This document shows, in pieces, positions 1 through 6,953 of a stretch of 12,317 bases of DNA. The translations under genes were made by a program, and so were the position numbers. This DNA comes from an uncultured Bacilli bacterium. GTDB lineage: Bacteria; Bacillota_I; Bacilli_A; RF39; UBA660. The first letter of the stretch is position 1, and each line of letters starts with the position of its first letter. The stretch is taken from NCBI GenBank assembly GCA_910586295.1, contig CAJUGE010000017.1, positions 1-12,317 of the forward strand, given 5' to 3'. The notes below the pieces were generated by a model. It made no database searches and was not told the DNA's origin. It saw only the letters and a program-made list of their open reading frames with translations.

Positions 1-128
1 AGTACCGATAATAGCTTAACAGTAAATCTCTTATTCTTTTGAATACCAAAAATATATTTAAAAACAACATCTGAAACTAGATATTTATAATTACTCATTA
101 CTTCTTCTTTAACTTTTAAATCATACAT
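1..128 (-). CDS. Rpn-family PD-(D/E)XK nuclease/putative transposase, 3'-truncated by window edge
   Basis: Forty-two codons are visible from an ATG at 128, then the frame leaves the window. The ATG is preceded by AAGGAG with five bases (AAGCT) before the start, a good ribosome binding site. The visible peptide begins MYDLKVKEEV and contains SDVVFKYIFG followed by KNK and a hydrophobic LLSVL. The pattern D-x-x-FK-x-iFG followed by a short charged stretch and a leucine-rich helix is the typical opening of the Rpn/PD-(D/E)XK nuclease family transposases, which promote recombination and are often scattered in many copies in gut Bacillota. The catalytic residues lie beyond the edge, so activity cannot be judged. 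It is 169 bp downstream of the conjugation operon and has its own ribosome binding site, so it is probably a separate unit. The family call rests on a short motif only. Confidence 0.6.
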   Translation of the reverse strand, partial: MYDLKVKEEVMSNYKYLVSDVVFKYIFGIQKNKRFTVKLLSV

Positions 129-297
129 AGCTTCTCCTTCTAGTGGGTTAATTACCCTCTACTTACTATATACGACGTTAGATATGAAAAACGCTTTTAT
201 TTTCTTTAAAATATTTTATAGACAAGAATAGTTTACACCAAAATAAACTACATAAAGTAAAGCTGTTTTACACATACAAAATAAAAGACAACATAAG
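129..297. other. Intergenic region between the conjugation operon and the Rpn-like gene
   Basis: This 169-bp AT-rich gap holds the Rpn ribosome binding site at its left end. Reading the minus strand, I see only weak candidates for a terminator after the 267-aa gene: a 5-bp stem (GTAAA with TTTAC around ACAGC, near 265-279) without a proper U-tract. There is a 12-bp AT palindrome (TAAAATATTTTA, 207-218) and a short GGGT/ACCC dyad at 147-159 just upstream of the ribosome binding site. No -35/-10 pair with good spacing stands out. None of these is strong enough to annotate as a functional site. Confidence 0.4.
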
Positions 298-1101
298 TTA
301 TCCTCTATTTTGTACAATTTTACATTCATTAACAGGAACAAATTTACTTCCCTTAAGTCGATAGATGACATTACAACTTCCAACTAAGTCTGCATAACTT
401 TTCAAATTTACAAATTCCAATTTTCCATCATCAAAAACGTCAATAACATTGGAAACATAATCATACCCAACATCATAAGAACTATCAGCAGTCTCTTCAT
501 TTAGTATACTTACCTTTTTACCATCTATATATGCAAGAATAGTAAAATACTTATCAGTACTTTCTATCTCATTTTCATCATGAATATAAATAAGAGTTTC
601 TTCATTCCCATCATCATCAAAGTCCATTCTCACACCCTTAACATAAACATTAGACGGAAACTTATATTTAGAATTTTCTCTAATCATATTAATTTCATCA
701 TTACTAGGAGTAATTTCCATCATTTTTTTTTGACTAATACTCGCCTTACCACTATAAGCAAACAATAAACCAGTATTATTATACAAATTTTTACTACCAT
801 CATACTCAAAGACATAATATTTCAAACTAGCCTTATTATAATATAAATCATATTCTCCTAAATAATTTCCTTCAATGTAAATTTTATAAGGTTTATTGTT
901 ATATTCTAACAACTTATCAGATTTATCTTCGCATTTCCACTTTTTACATTCTAATATTTGATAAGGTCTCATAAATATAGTATAAGTTTTCTTTGAATTT
1001 ATAAAATCAATAATCAAATATATACCAAGTGCTATCACAGAAACAGAAACCATAACAACAATAACCCCTACTTCAAATGTTTTATCACTTTTTTTCATCA
1101 T
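298..1101 (-). CDS. Membrane-anchored extracellular protein with a DxDxDG calcium-site-like motif, last gene of the T4SS operon
   Basis: The protein has 267 aa. Residues 1-9 are basic, about 10-32 form one transmembrane helix (or an uncleaved signal anchor), and the rest is hydrophilic and expected outside the cell. There is no lipobox cysteine. Residues 160-168 read DFDDDGNEE, which matches the DxDxDGxxE type of calcium loop seen in EF-hand-like, FG-GAP/VCBS and dockerin-like proteins; a second, weaker D-FDDGKLEF stretch lies at 221-230. Two cysteines close together (C52, C57) and two near the end (C243, C260) could form disulphides. The start ATG overlaps the TGA of the upstream SpoIID-C39 gene as ATGA, and an AAAGGA lies 11 bases upstream; a second ATG follows immediately. 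I do not recognise the family. Its place after the wall-processing gene suggests an accessory surface role in transfer, but that is inference. Confidence 0.75.
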   Translation of the reverse strand: MMKKSDKTFEVGVIVVMVSVSVIALGIYLIIDFINSKKTYTIFMRPYQILECKKWKCEDKSDKLLEYNNKPYKIYIEGNYLGEYDLYYNKASLKYYVFEYDGSKNLYNNTGLLFAYSGKASISQKKMMEITPSNDEINMIRENSKYKFPSNVYVKGVRMDFDDDGNEETLIYIHDENEIESTDKYFTILAYIDGKKVSILNEETADSSYDVGYDYVSNVIDVFDDGKLEFVNLKSYADLVGSCNVIYRLKGSKFVPVNECKIVQNRG

Positions 1102-4100
1102 TTAAATTTTATTCCTTTCGCCCAAGTTAATCCTTCATTTATATATTTATTCAAAACTATTGTTTCGTTAGATGCAGGATCAGCCATGTAAATAGTATTT
1201 CCGCTTATTCCAGTAACAACAACATAATGTTGACTACCAGCATTATTAATATCATCTGACGCTGGAGACTTAACTCTTAAAATAACACCATAACCATCTT
1301 CTAATAAACTAGCAATTTGAGAAACTTTATAACTATAAGATCCATTCAAATCAATCGGTCGACTTTCCCAATTGCCTGCTCCCACTGCCAAATCAAGTGC
1401 TTTATTAGGATACAAATCTCCACTAGCAGTGAAACCTCCATTAGCTTTTAAATATTCTGCAAAAGTTCCAGGATTAAAATTAGGTATAAGTATATTTTTA
1501 GCTCCCGAAGCAATTATCATAGCATGACAAGTCATGTAACAACCATAATGATGTAAATTAATATTAGAACTACTACCAATTTGAATATTTCCCCATGGTT
1601 CACTATATTGTTTCCATTCAGACCATTCCCCAGTAACACCATAACTACAATCAGGACTAGTAATTTGATTATCGCTTCCATATTGTTCCCTTAAAATCTC
1701 AACATAATCCATTTTATCAGATTCTTCGCCACTTCCACCATTCCAAGTACCATTAGCCATATCACGCCAATTATGATGATCTGAACTATTATATGGAGTA
1801 TTAACTAGTTTCCCATTTGCATCAACTAACAACATACCACTTACTTCTTTAACATTATTTTTTAAAGCACCTAATTGATCACTACTTAAAGGCTTTTTCC
1901 ACAAATTTTCGCTAGTACAAGTACTAGGTTGTGTACCCTCAGCATAAGTAGCTCCTCTATATCCTGGACAGTCATAATAACAATTTTTAGTAGGGTCACA
2001 ATAAGTTTGGTCTGCTGTACTACTTCTTATTGATAAAATCCATTGTCCATTTTCTTGCTTAAGAGTTACTTTATTCATAACCTTAGTTCTATATAACGCA
2101 TAGGTTCTAGCAGCAATAGCTTCAACCTTTTGTGCTTCTGCTGGATATCCACCTGTTTCAGCATTAACAACACCCATAATGTAATCCTCAAAACTTATAA
2201 GTTCTTGTCCCTGAATAGGATTAAAATCATTATCCAAAAGTCTTACCATTATATTATCAAGCTCTACACCATCAAAATCATATTTACAAACAGCTCCACC
2301 ATTAAAATCATAAGAACCATTATTTATTCCAGCAATAAACTGAGCAACACTACTTTCATAACCTAAAAAATAATTAGTATAATCTTGTCTTGAATCAATA
2401 GTTTGAATTATTCTCTCAATTTCCTTATCAATCTTATAATCATACTTTCTAGGAACAGTAATATAATTATCATCATACCTAGGATAAGTATTAAAAATAA
2501 AACCACTATCATAACCATAAGTAATACCAGATTCAAGAGTAACCTTAGCATTATCATCAGTTTTAGAATCAGGATCAGCCTTTTTATTATACTTATCCAT
2601 TTTAGGAGGAGGAGTTAAACTAACACTACCATCTTCCTCCAAATCACCATTAGCCCACTTGGTCCATCCACTCCAAGCCTTACATTCACCACTAGTCTTT
2701 TGCCATTGTAAATTCCAATTCTTATCTCTCTCATACTCAGCCATAACATTCTCGCCATATCTTAAATACAACTTAAACTTTAATTCATCAGTATAATAAG
2801 TTTCTGGAACTTGTTGTACACAAGCCCAATCATAAATAGGATCATCATTCTCATCATAACCTACAATAATATATTGATACAGCCAATAAGGAAATCCCCA
2901 TTTATATCCATACTCATCAATATAAGGACCTTCTCCATGACTAGAATCATCATTATGATGATCTTCAAAGAAAATATAATTATCAAGCAATTCTTTAATT
3001 TCTTCTAAAGTATAAATAGGCTTACACCCAGTTGGATTACCATCCTTATCAGTACCAGTACAAGTATCAAGTTTCTTAGTATTAAGAAGAGTTGTTATAA
3101 CATCCAAATCTGTTATAACCTCATTATAAAGTTCCTCTCCATCACTATTTTTCTGAGTATGCTTAGAAGTTACCAAAGGAATATAATGCTCCCCTTCCTC
3201 ATTCAAATTTTGAGAATCATAAGCATAATAAGAAGTAGCAAAGAAATAACCAGGTGCTAATTCATCCTTAGTTTTAACAGTAACTTTCCTTCCATGTCTA
3301 TCTTGATTATCACCATTCTTTTCTCTATTCTCAAGTTCCTTCTTAATCAAATGTTGATTAGTACAAGGATCTTCCAAATCAGGAACACCAAAAAAGTTTC
3401 TAAAAGCAGCCCAAGGAGAAAGTTTACACTCAAGCCCTTTTAACATTTCCTCTACTTCCTCACGACTTAGACCTTCAATCTTTTCAACATTTGCCTCTCT
3501 CAAGAATTCTTCAATATTGGTACTATCAACACCAAACTTTTGACCATAACTACTAATAATAATATGAATCAAAATAATTATAAAAATAACTAATGCCAAA
3601 ATTCCAATAGTAATCAAAAGTGGAACACCAATAACCGAAGCTAAAAATGCAATAATTTTAGAGACAGCAGCAACGGCAGCTTTTCCAACTGTACCTGCCA
3701 ACTTAGCTGTACCCTGTAAAGTCTTTGCACCAGTTTGCGCTGCTGTTTTAGCACCTTTAGCCGCTGTCTGGGCACCTTTAGCAGCTGTCTTGCCACTAGC
3801 TTCAAGACCTTTACCTGCAGCATTTAAGCCTGTCTCTGCTCCTTTTTTTCCTTTATTACCTAATAACTTCTTAGCACCTTTTCTAAGATTATTAGCACCA
3901 CTAACAAAATTATAAGCCCCTTCAGCTGCACTTACAACGGGATTCTTATCATCTTCGTCTCCCAAATAATCATCACCATCACTATTAGATGGCACACTAC
4001 TTAAAGAGTCATCATAATTTGGAACATAACTAGCACTACCACTTTGCTGTAAATTTCTAGATTTAGTAGCATTTATCTTATTTCTAATATTTTGTTTATC

Positions 4101-4250
4101 TTCTTCACTATTCTTATCATTTCTTTGAACGCCAAAATGATTCACAGCACCATTCTGTGAACCTAGGTTAGTCCCATCTAGAGTATGACTTTTATTAATA
4201 TCTACTTGTTTCTTTATCTTATCTTTTTGTGACTCTTGCCTCTCATCCAT
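1098..4250 (-). CDS. T4SS cell-wall-processing protein: TM anchor, SpoIID-like glycan lyase domain, C39-like cysteine peptidase domain
   Basis: The protein has 1050 aa. Residues 1-130 are polar and probably disordered; 145-190 are Ala/Lys/Thr-rich with a seven-residue repeat (xTAAKGA); 196-233 are a membrane segment; the remainder should be extracellular. Residues 686-720 match the SpoIID/LytB core: FEDYIMGVVNAETG, then EAQKVEAIAARTYAL, with E698 in the position of the catalytic Glu of SpoIID. C751-x5-C757 has the spacing of the zinc cysteines described for clostridial SpoIID. Its distal half (about 797-858) has VSGMLLVDANGK, then NTPYNSSD. From about 875 a Peptidase_C39_2-like domain follows, with Q881, C904 (GCYMTC), H1008 (SQHYVVVTG) and D1024 (MADPAS) as a plausible catalytic set. 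SpoIID cleaves peptidoglycan glycan strands; the C39-like domain could cut stem peptides or act on proteins. The gene sits after virB4, where Gram-positive conjugation operons carry a VirB1/CwlT-type wall hydrolase. The start has only a weak GGTGGTGA ribosome binding site. Confidence 0.85.
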   Translation of the reverse strand: MDERQESQKDKIKKQVDINKSHTLDGTNLGSQNGAVNHFGVQRNDKNSEEDKQNIRNKINATKSRNLQQSGSASYVPNYDDSLSSVPSNSDGDDYLGDEDDKNPVVSAAEGAYNFVSGANNLRKGAKKLLGNKGKKGAETGLNAAGKGLEASGKTAAKGAQTAAKGAKTAAQTGAKTLQGTAKLAGTVGKAAVAAVSKIIAFLASVIGVPLLITIGILALVIFIIILIHIIISSYGQKFGVDSTNIEEFLREANVEKIEGLSREEVEEMLKGLECKLSPWAAFRNFFGVPDLEDPCTNQHLIKKELENREKNGDNQDRHGRKVTVKTKDELAPGYFFATSYYAYDSQNLNEEGEHYIPLVTSKHTQKNSDGEELYNEVITDLDVITTLLNTKKLDTCTGTDKDGNPTGCKPIYTLEEIKELLDNYIFFEDHHNDDSSHGEGPYIDEYGYKWGFPYWLYQYIIVGYDENDDPIYDWACVQQVPETYYTDELKFKLYLRYGENVMAEYERDKNWNLQWQKTSGECKAWSGWTKWANGDLEEDGSVSLTPPPKMDKYNKKADPDSKTDDNAKVTLESGITYGYDSGFIFNTYPRYDDNYITVPRKYDYKIDKEIERIIQTIDSRQDYTNYFLGYESSVAQFIAGINNGSYDFNGGAVCKYDFDGVELDNIMVRLLDNDFNPIQGQELISFEDYIMGVVNAETGGYPAEAQKVEAIAARTYALYRTKVMNKVTLKQENGQWILSIRSSTADQTYCDPTKNCYYDCPGYRGATYAEGTQPSTCTSENLWKKPLSSDQLGALKNNVKEVSGMLLVDANGKLVNTPYNSSDHHNWRDMANGTWNGGSGEESDKMDYVEILREQYGSDNQITSPDCSYGVTGEWSEWKQYSEPWGNIQIGSSSNINLHHYGCYMTCHAMIIASGAKNILIPNFNPGTFAEYLKANGGFTASGDLYPNKALDLAVGAGNWESRPIDLNGSYSYKVSQIASLLEDGYGVILRVKSPASDDINNAGSQHYVVVTGISGNTIYMADPASNETIVLNKYINEGLTWAKGIKFK
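3727..3792 (-). repeat. Short tandem repeat encoding the xTAAKGA heptads in the wall-processing protein
   Basis: Two adjacent 21-bp units (3751-3771 and 3772-3792) differ at only two positions, and a degenerate third unit of 24 bp lies at 3727-3750. They encode KTAAKGA, QTAAKGA and a related KTAAQTGA, about residues 154-175 of the 1050-aa protein, just before its membrane helix. The repeat probably forms an Ala-rich basic amphipathic helix on the cytoplasmic face. Copy number could vary between strains. Confidence 0.7.
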
Positions 4251-4284
4251 GTAAACTTCACCACCACTTTAGCGTTTATTAAAA

Positions 4285-6069
4285 TTATAGTCCTCCACCA
4301 CTTCCAAATGAATCTAACTCTTCTTGAGTAACTATAACATTTATTCTCATTCTTCTACTACCACATATAAACAAAGCCTCTCCTTGATTATATCTCTTAA
4401 TAGAATCCATCTCTTGATCATTCAAATCAACTAACCTTGACAAATCTTCAACAGCTTGTTTCTTAAGTCCCATAACCAAATAATATGCAGCATTATCAAA
4501 TATTGCTTTACCATGCACAATAACTTCTGGACTAGCAAAATCTGTAGGTTGTTGAGTAATTATAATAGTACCAGTATTATACTTACGACTTCTTCTTTGA
4601 ACTTGTGCTAAGAACTCAGCACCCAAAGTATTCTTATCAGCAAGTAACGTATGTGCTTCATCCACCATAAGTACTGTATTAGTAGACTTATCCAAACATA
4701 GCCCCCAAGCATGTTTTAATATATTAAAGAACAACGCATTCTTAATATTAACATCACTATTCATTAACTCTTTTATATTAAATACGATAAAATCACTGCC
4801 AGGTTGAACAGTAGTATGCCCAGTAAAGTAGTAACGTAACTCCTTAGTAAGAGGTCTAATTTTAAGCTCAAGTCTTTCCATTATTTCTCTTTCATGAGTC
4901 TTCTCAGTCATACTTATAAGTCTTCCCTTAACAGTAGCATAAACATCATCAAAAGTTGGATAATCTTCACTCGTAAACTTACTAAAATCAGTATCATAAT
5001 CTATCTTATAACGTTTATAAGTATCTTGAACAACCTCACTAAACAAAGTTAACACATCTTCTTGTATATCAGGACTATAATACTTCATAAATGCTTTCAA
5101 AGTTTGAAGTGTTCTAGTAAGTATTGTATACCCAAGCCCCTGCGCTATCTCTTCTTCGTCAGTATCTACAATTACTTCAAGTGGATTAATCATACCAAAC
5201 TCTCCACCACGACCTAAATCTATAAAGTCTCCACCATAAAGTCTAGTCATATCTCCAAGTTCGCCTTCAGGATCGATTGCTACTATCTTATGACCATTTC
5301 TAATATTAGTTCTAAGTAAAAGTTTAGCAGCAGTAGACTTACCACTACCAGAAGTACCTAACATAATTATATTAGCATTATTTCTATTAAACTCTTTCTT
5401 AATTTGATAAAAGAATTGGTTAAATAGAATTATACCACCCGAAAAATCTACTCCCAAAAGACATGAAAGTCCAGGATCTTTAATACTATCAAACACAAAA
5501 GGATACATAGCAGACATAGTAACACTAGGTATTGGTGTACCAATTCTTTCTTCTAAATCATTATAAGGGAATATTGGTAGACAAGACTTTAATATCTTCT
5601 CTTGCTCAAATCTAAGAACCACACCACGCATACCCATAGCATCCAAATAATTCTTAACTTGTAACTTCTTATTCTCTAACTCTTCCTGACTATCAGCAAG
5701 AACCATAACATGAAGTTGAAAATCAAAAATTCTAGCTTGGGTAGCAGTAAGCATGCTAATAAAATTTTCTATACTCTCATAATCTTGCCTAATCTTTTCC
5801 TGCATAGTTCTATCATGCTCATTTTGATACTTTACTTTCATATCTGCAATCTCTTTATTAAGCATCTTGCTAAGAACTGAAAATTGTATTGGAATATGCT
5901 TTATAATAACTTTAATACCAGAATACTGAGTCAAATTTGCTAAATACCCCTCAGTAATCATCTTAGGATAACTAATTACTGTAAGAAAAGTACAATACTT
6001 ATCTCCTATAACCATATCCCCTGCTCTAAATTCTAACCCCTTAGGAGCTAATTGACTTTTTAAATTCAT
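4285..6069 (-). CDS. virB4: VirB4-like conjugation ATPase, C-terminal part (second half of a split VirB4)
   Basis: The protein has 594 aa. Residues 1-190 correspond to the middle of the VirB4 N-terminal region (a helical stretch around 70-110, then FDFQLHVMVLADS). The ATPase domain follows: Walker A GTSGSGKST at 238-246, DPEGE at 266-270, Walker B VLMVDEAH at 466-473, and the RRSRKYNTG...IITQQPTDF stretch at 492-511 that carries the conserved glutamine after strand 4. VirB4 is the hexameric ATPase that energises assembly of the type IV secretion channel at the cytoplasmic face. With the upstream 191-aa gene the total is 785 aa, a normal VirB4 length. The ATG overlaps the TGA of that gene (ATGA) and has no good ribosome binding site of its own, which points to translational coupling by termination-reinitiation. 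The tail is short and Gly-rich (GSGGGL). Confidence 0.93.
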   Translation of the reverse strand: MNLKSQLAPKGLEFRAGDMVIGDKYCTFLTVISYPKMITEGYLANLTQYSGIKVIIKHIPIQFSVLSKMLNKEIADMKVKYQNEHDRTMQEKIRQDYESIENFISMLTATQARIFDFQLHVMVLADSQEELENKKLQVKNYLDAMGMRGVVLRFEQEKILKSCLPIFPYNDLEERIGTPIPSVTMSAMYPFVFDSIKDPGLSCLLGVDFSGGIILFNQFFYQIKKEFNRNNANIIMLGTSGSGKSTAAKLLLRTNIRNGHKIVAIDPEGELGDMTRLYGGDFIDLGRGGEFGMINPLEVIVDTDEEEIAQGLGYTILTRTLQTLKAFMKYYSPDIQEDVLTLFSEVVQDTYKRYKIDYDTDFSKFTSEDYPTFDDVYATVKGRLISMTEKTHEREIMERLELKIRPLTKELRYYFTGHTTVQPGSDFIVFNIKELMNSDVNIKNALFFNILKHAWGLCLDKSTNTVLMVDEAHTLLADKNTLGAEFLAQVQRRSRKYNTGTIIITQQPTDFASPEVIVHGKAIFDNAAYYLVMGLKKQAVEDLSRLVDLNDQEMDSIKRYNQGEALFICGSRRMRINVIVTQEELDSFGSGGGL

Positions 6070-6641
6070 TCGCTAATCACCGTCCCAAATTCAGTTCTTC
6101 TACCATCATTAAAGAAACCATCAAGTAACACACGCAAGTCATCATTACTAGTTTGTGAAGAATTAAGTCCACAAGACGCAAGACCACTGATAATATTTTG
6201 AATCCTTTTATGAATAATTTCAGGTCTTTTCTCTCTGAACAATATAAAGTATTCAGTATCTGCAACCCCAATCTCCTTACTCATAAATAGATTTGCCTTA
6301 TTAATATCTTGCATAATTAGTTTTTTCATAACAGGAGTAGAAACATTATTATACAAAAGTTGTAATTGACTTAAATATATGTTGATATCTACTGGTCTAT
6401 CTGCACATATAATCCAAAATTCATAATCTAGAGTATTATAGAAATTTCTAAGATTATAAATAACATTCTTCTGACTATCATAGTCCATAATAAATATATT
6501 TTTAGGTTGCACTTTAACCCCAGTAACTTGCATACCATCCTCTAATTGAATACATCCATTAAGAATTGACTTAACAGGTATCCAACTTTCTGCATACTTT
6601 TGCGCTTTCTTATTAATCTTCTCCGTACTCACTTCTAACAC
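6066..6641 (-). CDS. virB4: VirB4-like conjugation ATPase, N-terminal part (first half of a split VirB4)
   Basis: The protein has 191 aa. It resembles the opening of Gram-positive VirB4/TrsE-type proteins: a short charged leader, then ESWIPVKSILNGCIQLEDG and a predicted alpha/beta region up to about residue 160. This part of VirB4 normally contacts membrane partners such as VirB3/PrgI; it has no nucleotide-binding motif. The start is a GTG at 6641: GGAGAGG lies five bases upstream, no earlier start codon exists in the open frame, and this makes a 29-bp overlap with the end of the PrgI-like gene. The frame ends in TGA that overlaps the ATG of the ATPase half. A second in-frame stop (TAA) follows two codons later, so simple readthrough would not give a fusion. 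A frameshifting slippery heptamer is not visible. A second GTG at 6632 is a less likely start. Confidence 0.85.
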   Translation of the reverse strand: MLEVSTEKINKKAQKYAESWIPVKSILNGCIQLEDGMQVTGVKVQPKNIFIMDYDSQKNVIYNLRNFYNTLDYEFWIICADRPVDINIYLSQLQLLYNNVSTPVMKKLIMQDINKANLFMSKEIGVADTEYFILFREKRPEIIHKRIQNIISGLASCGLNSSQTSNDDLRVLLDGFFNDGRRTEFGTVISE

Positions 6642-6936
6642 ACCATCCTCTCCATCTATAAACTCTTCTATTAAAGAAGAATTTTAACATATCTTTAATA
6701 AATTCCATAACATTATGATAATTAGGAACAGGAACAACCAAGAACCCCCCTAAACATGCAGGTAATATCTTTAGAAGTGAACTAAATAAATCATTAAAAT
6801 CTTGTAAAACTATGAAGAATATTATTGAAAGTCCAATACCTAAAGCAAATATTGCCAAATCTATTCCTCTAAATAAGTTGAATATCAACTGCCCTTTCTT
6901 ACTATTAGCAGGTATTAAATATAAATTATCTCTCAT
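6613..6936 (-). CDS. PrgI-family (VirB3-like) T4SS membrane protein
   Basis: The protein has 107 aa, in the usual size range of PrgI-family proteins. It has a short polar N-terminus with FRGID before the membrane, two adjacent hydrophobic segments (about 25-46 and 53-70), then VPVPNYHNVMEF and a basic cytoplasmic tail ending in RRVYRWRG. The combination of a paired membrane hairpin with a Tyr/Arg-rich tail just upstream of virB4 is characteristic of the PrgI/TcpE-like components of Gram-positive conjugation systems, which take the place of VirB3 and dock VirB4 at the membrane. AAAGG lies four to five bases before the ATG. The gene starts 17 bp after the VirB6-like gene and its last 29 bp overlap the start of the VirB4 N-terminal gene. 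Confidence 0.88.
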   Translation of the reverse strand: MRDNLYLIPANSKKGQLIFNLFRGIDLAIFALGIGLSIIFFIVLQDFNDLFSSLLKILPACLGGFLVVPVPNYHNVMEFIKDMLKFFFNRRVYRWRGWCVRSEYGED

Positions 6937-6953
6937 TTAACCTTTTATCCTTT

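Noticed and set aside
580..3008. Plus-strand open frames at 580-768, 2130-2366, 2403-2618 and 2811-3008
   Set aside because: They lie wholly inside well-supported minus-strand genes, give Ile/Asn/Ser-rich low-complexity peptides typical of the reverse complement of AT-rich coding DNA, and lack recognisable domains.
3641..3823. Second minus-strand frame of 60 codons in the repeat region
   Set aside because: An out-of-frame shadow of the Ala/Lys repeat of the wall-processing protein; its Leu/Gln/Val/Lys pattern is the shifted reading of the same repeat.
6060..6075. Programmed -1 frameshift joining the two VirB4 halves
   Set aside because: No X-XXY-YYZ slippery heptamer precedes the TGA and I see no strong downstream stem; the ATGA overlap is a standard reinitiation arrangement.
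6077..6271. Second minus-strand frame of 64 codons within the VirB4 N-terminal gene
   Set aside because: Out-of-frame with the conserved VirB4 reading, no ribosome binding site, no similarity to a known small protein.
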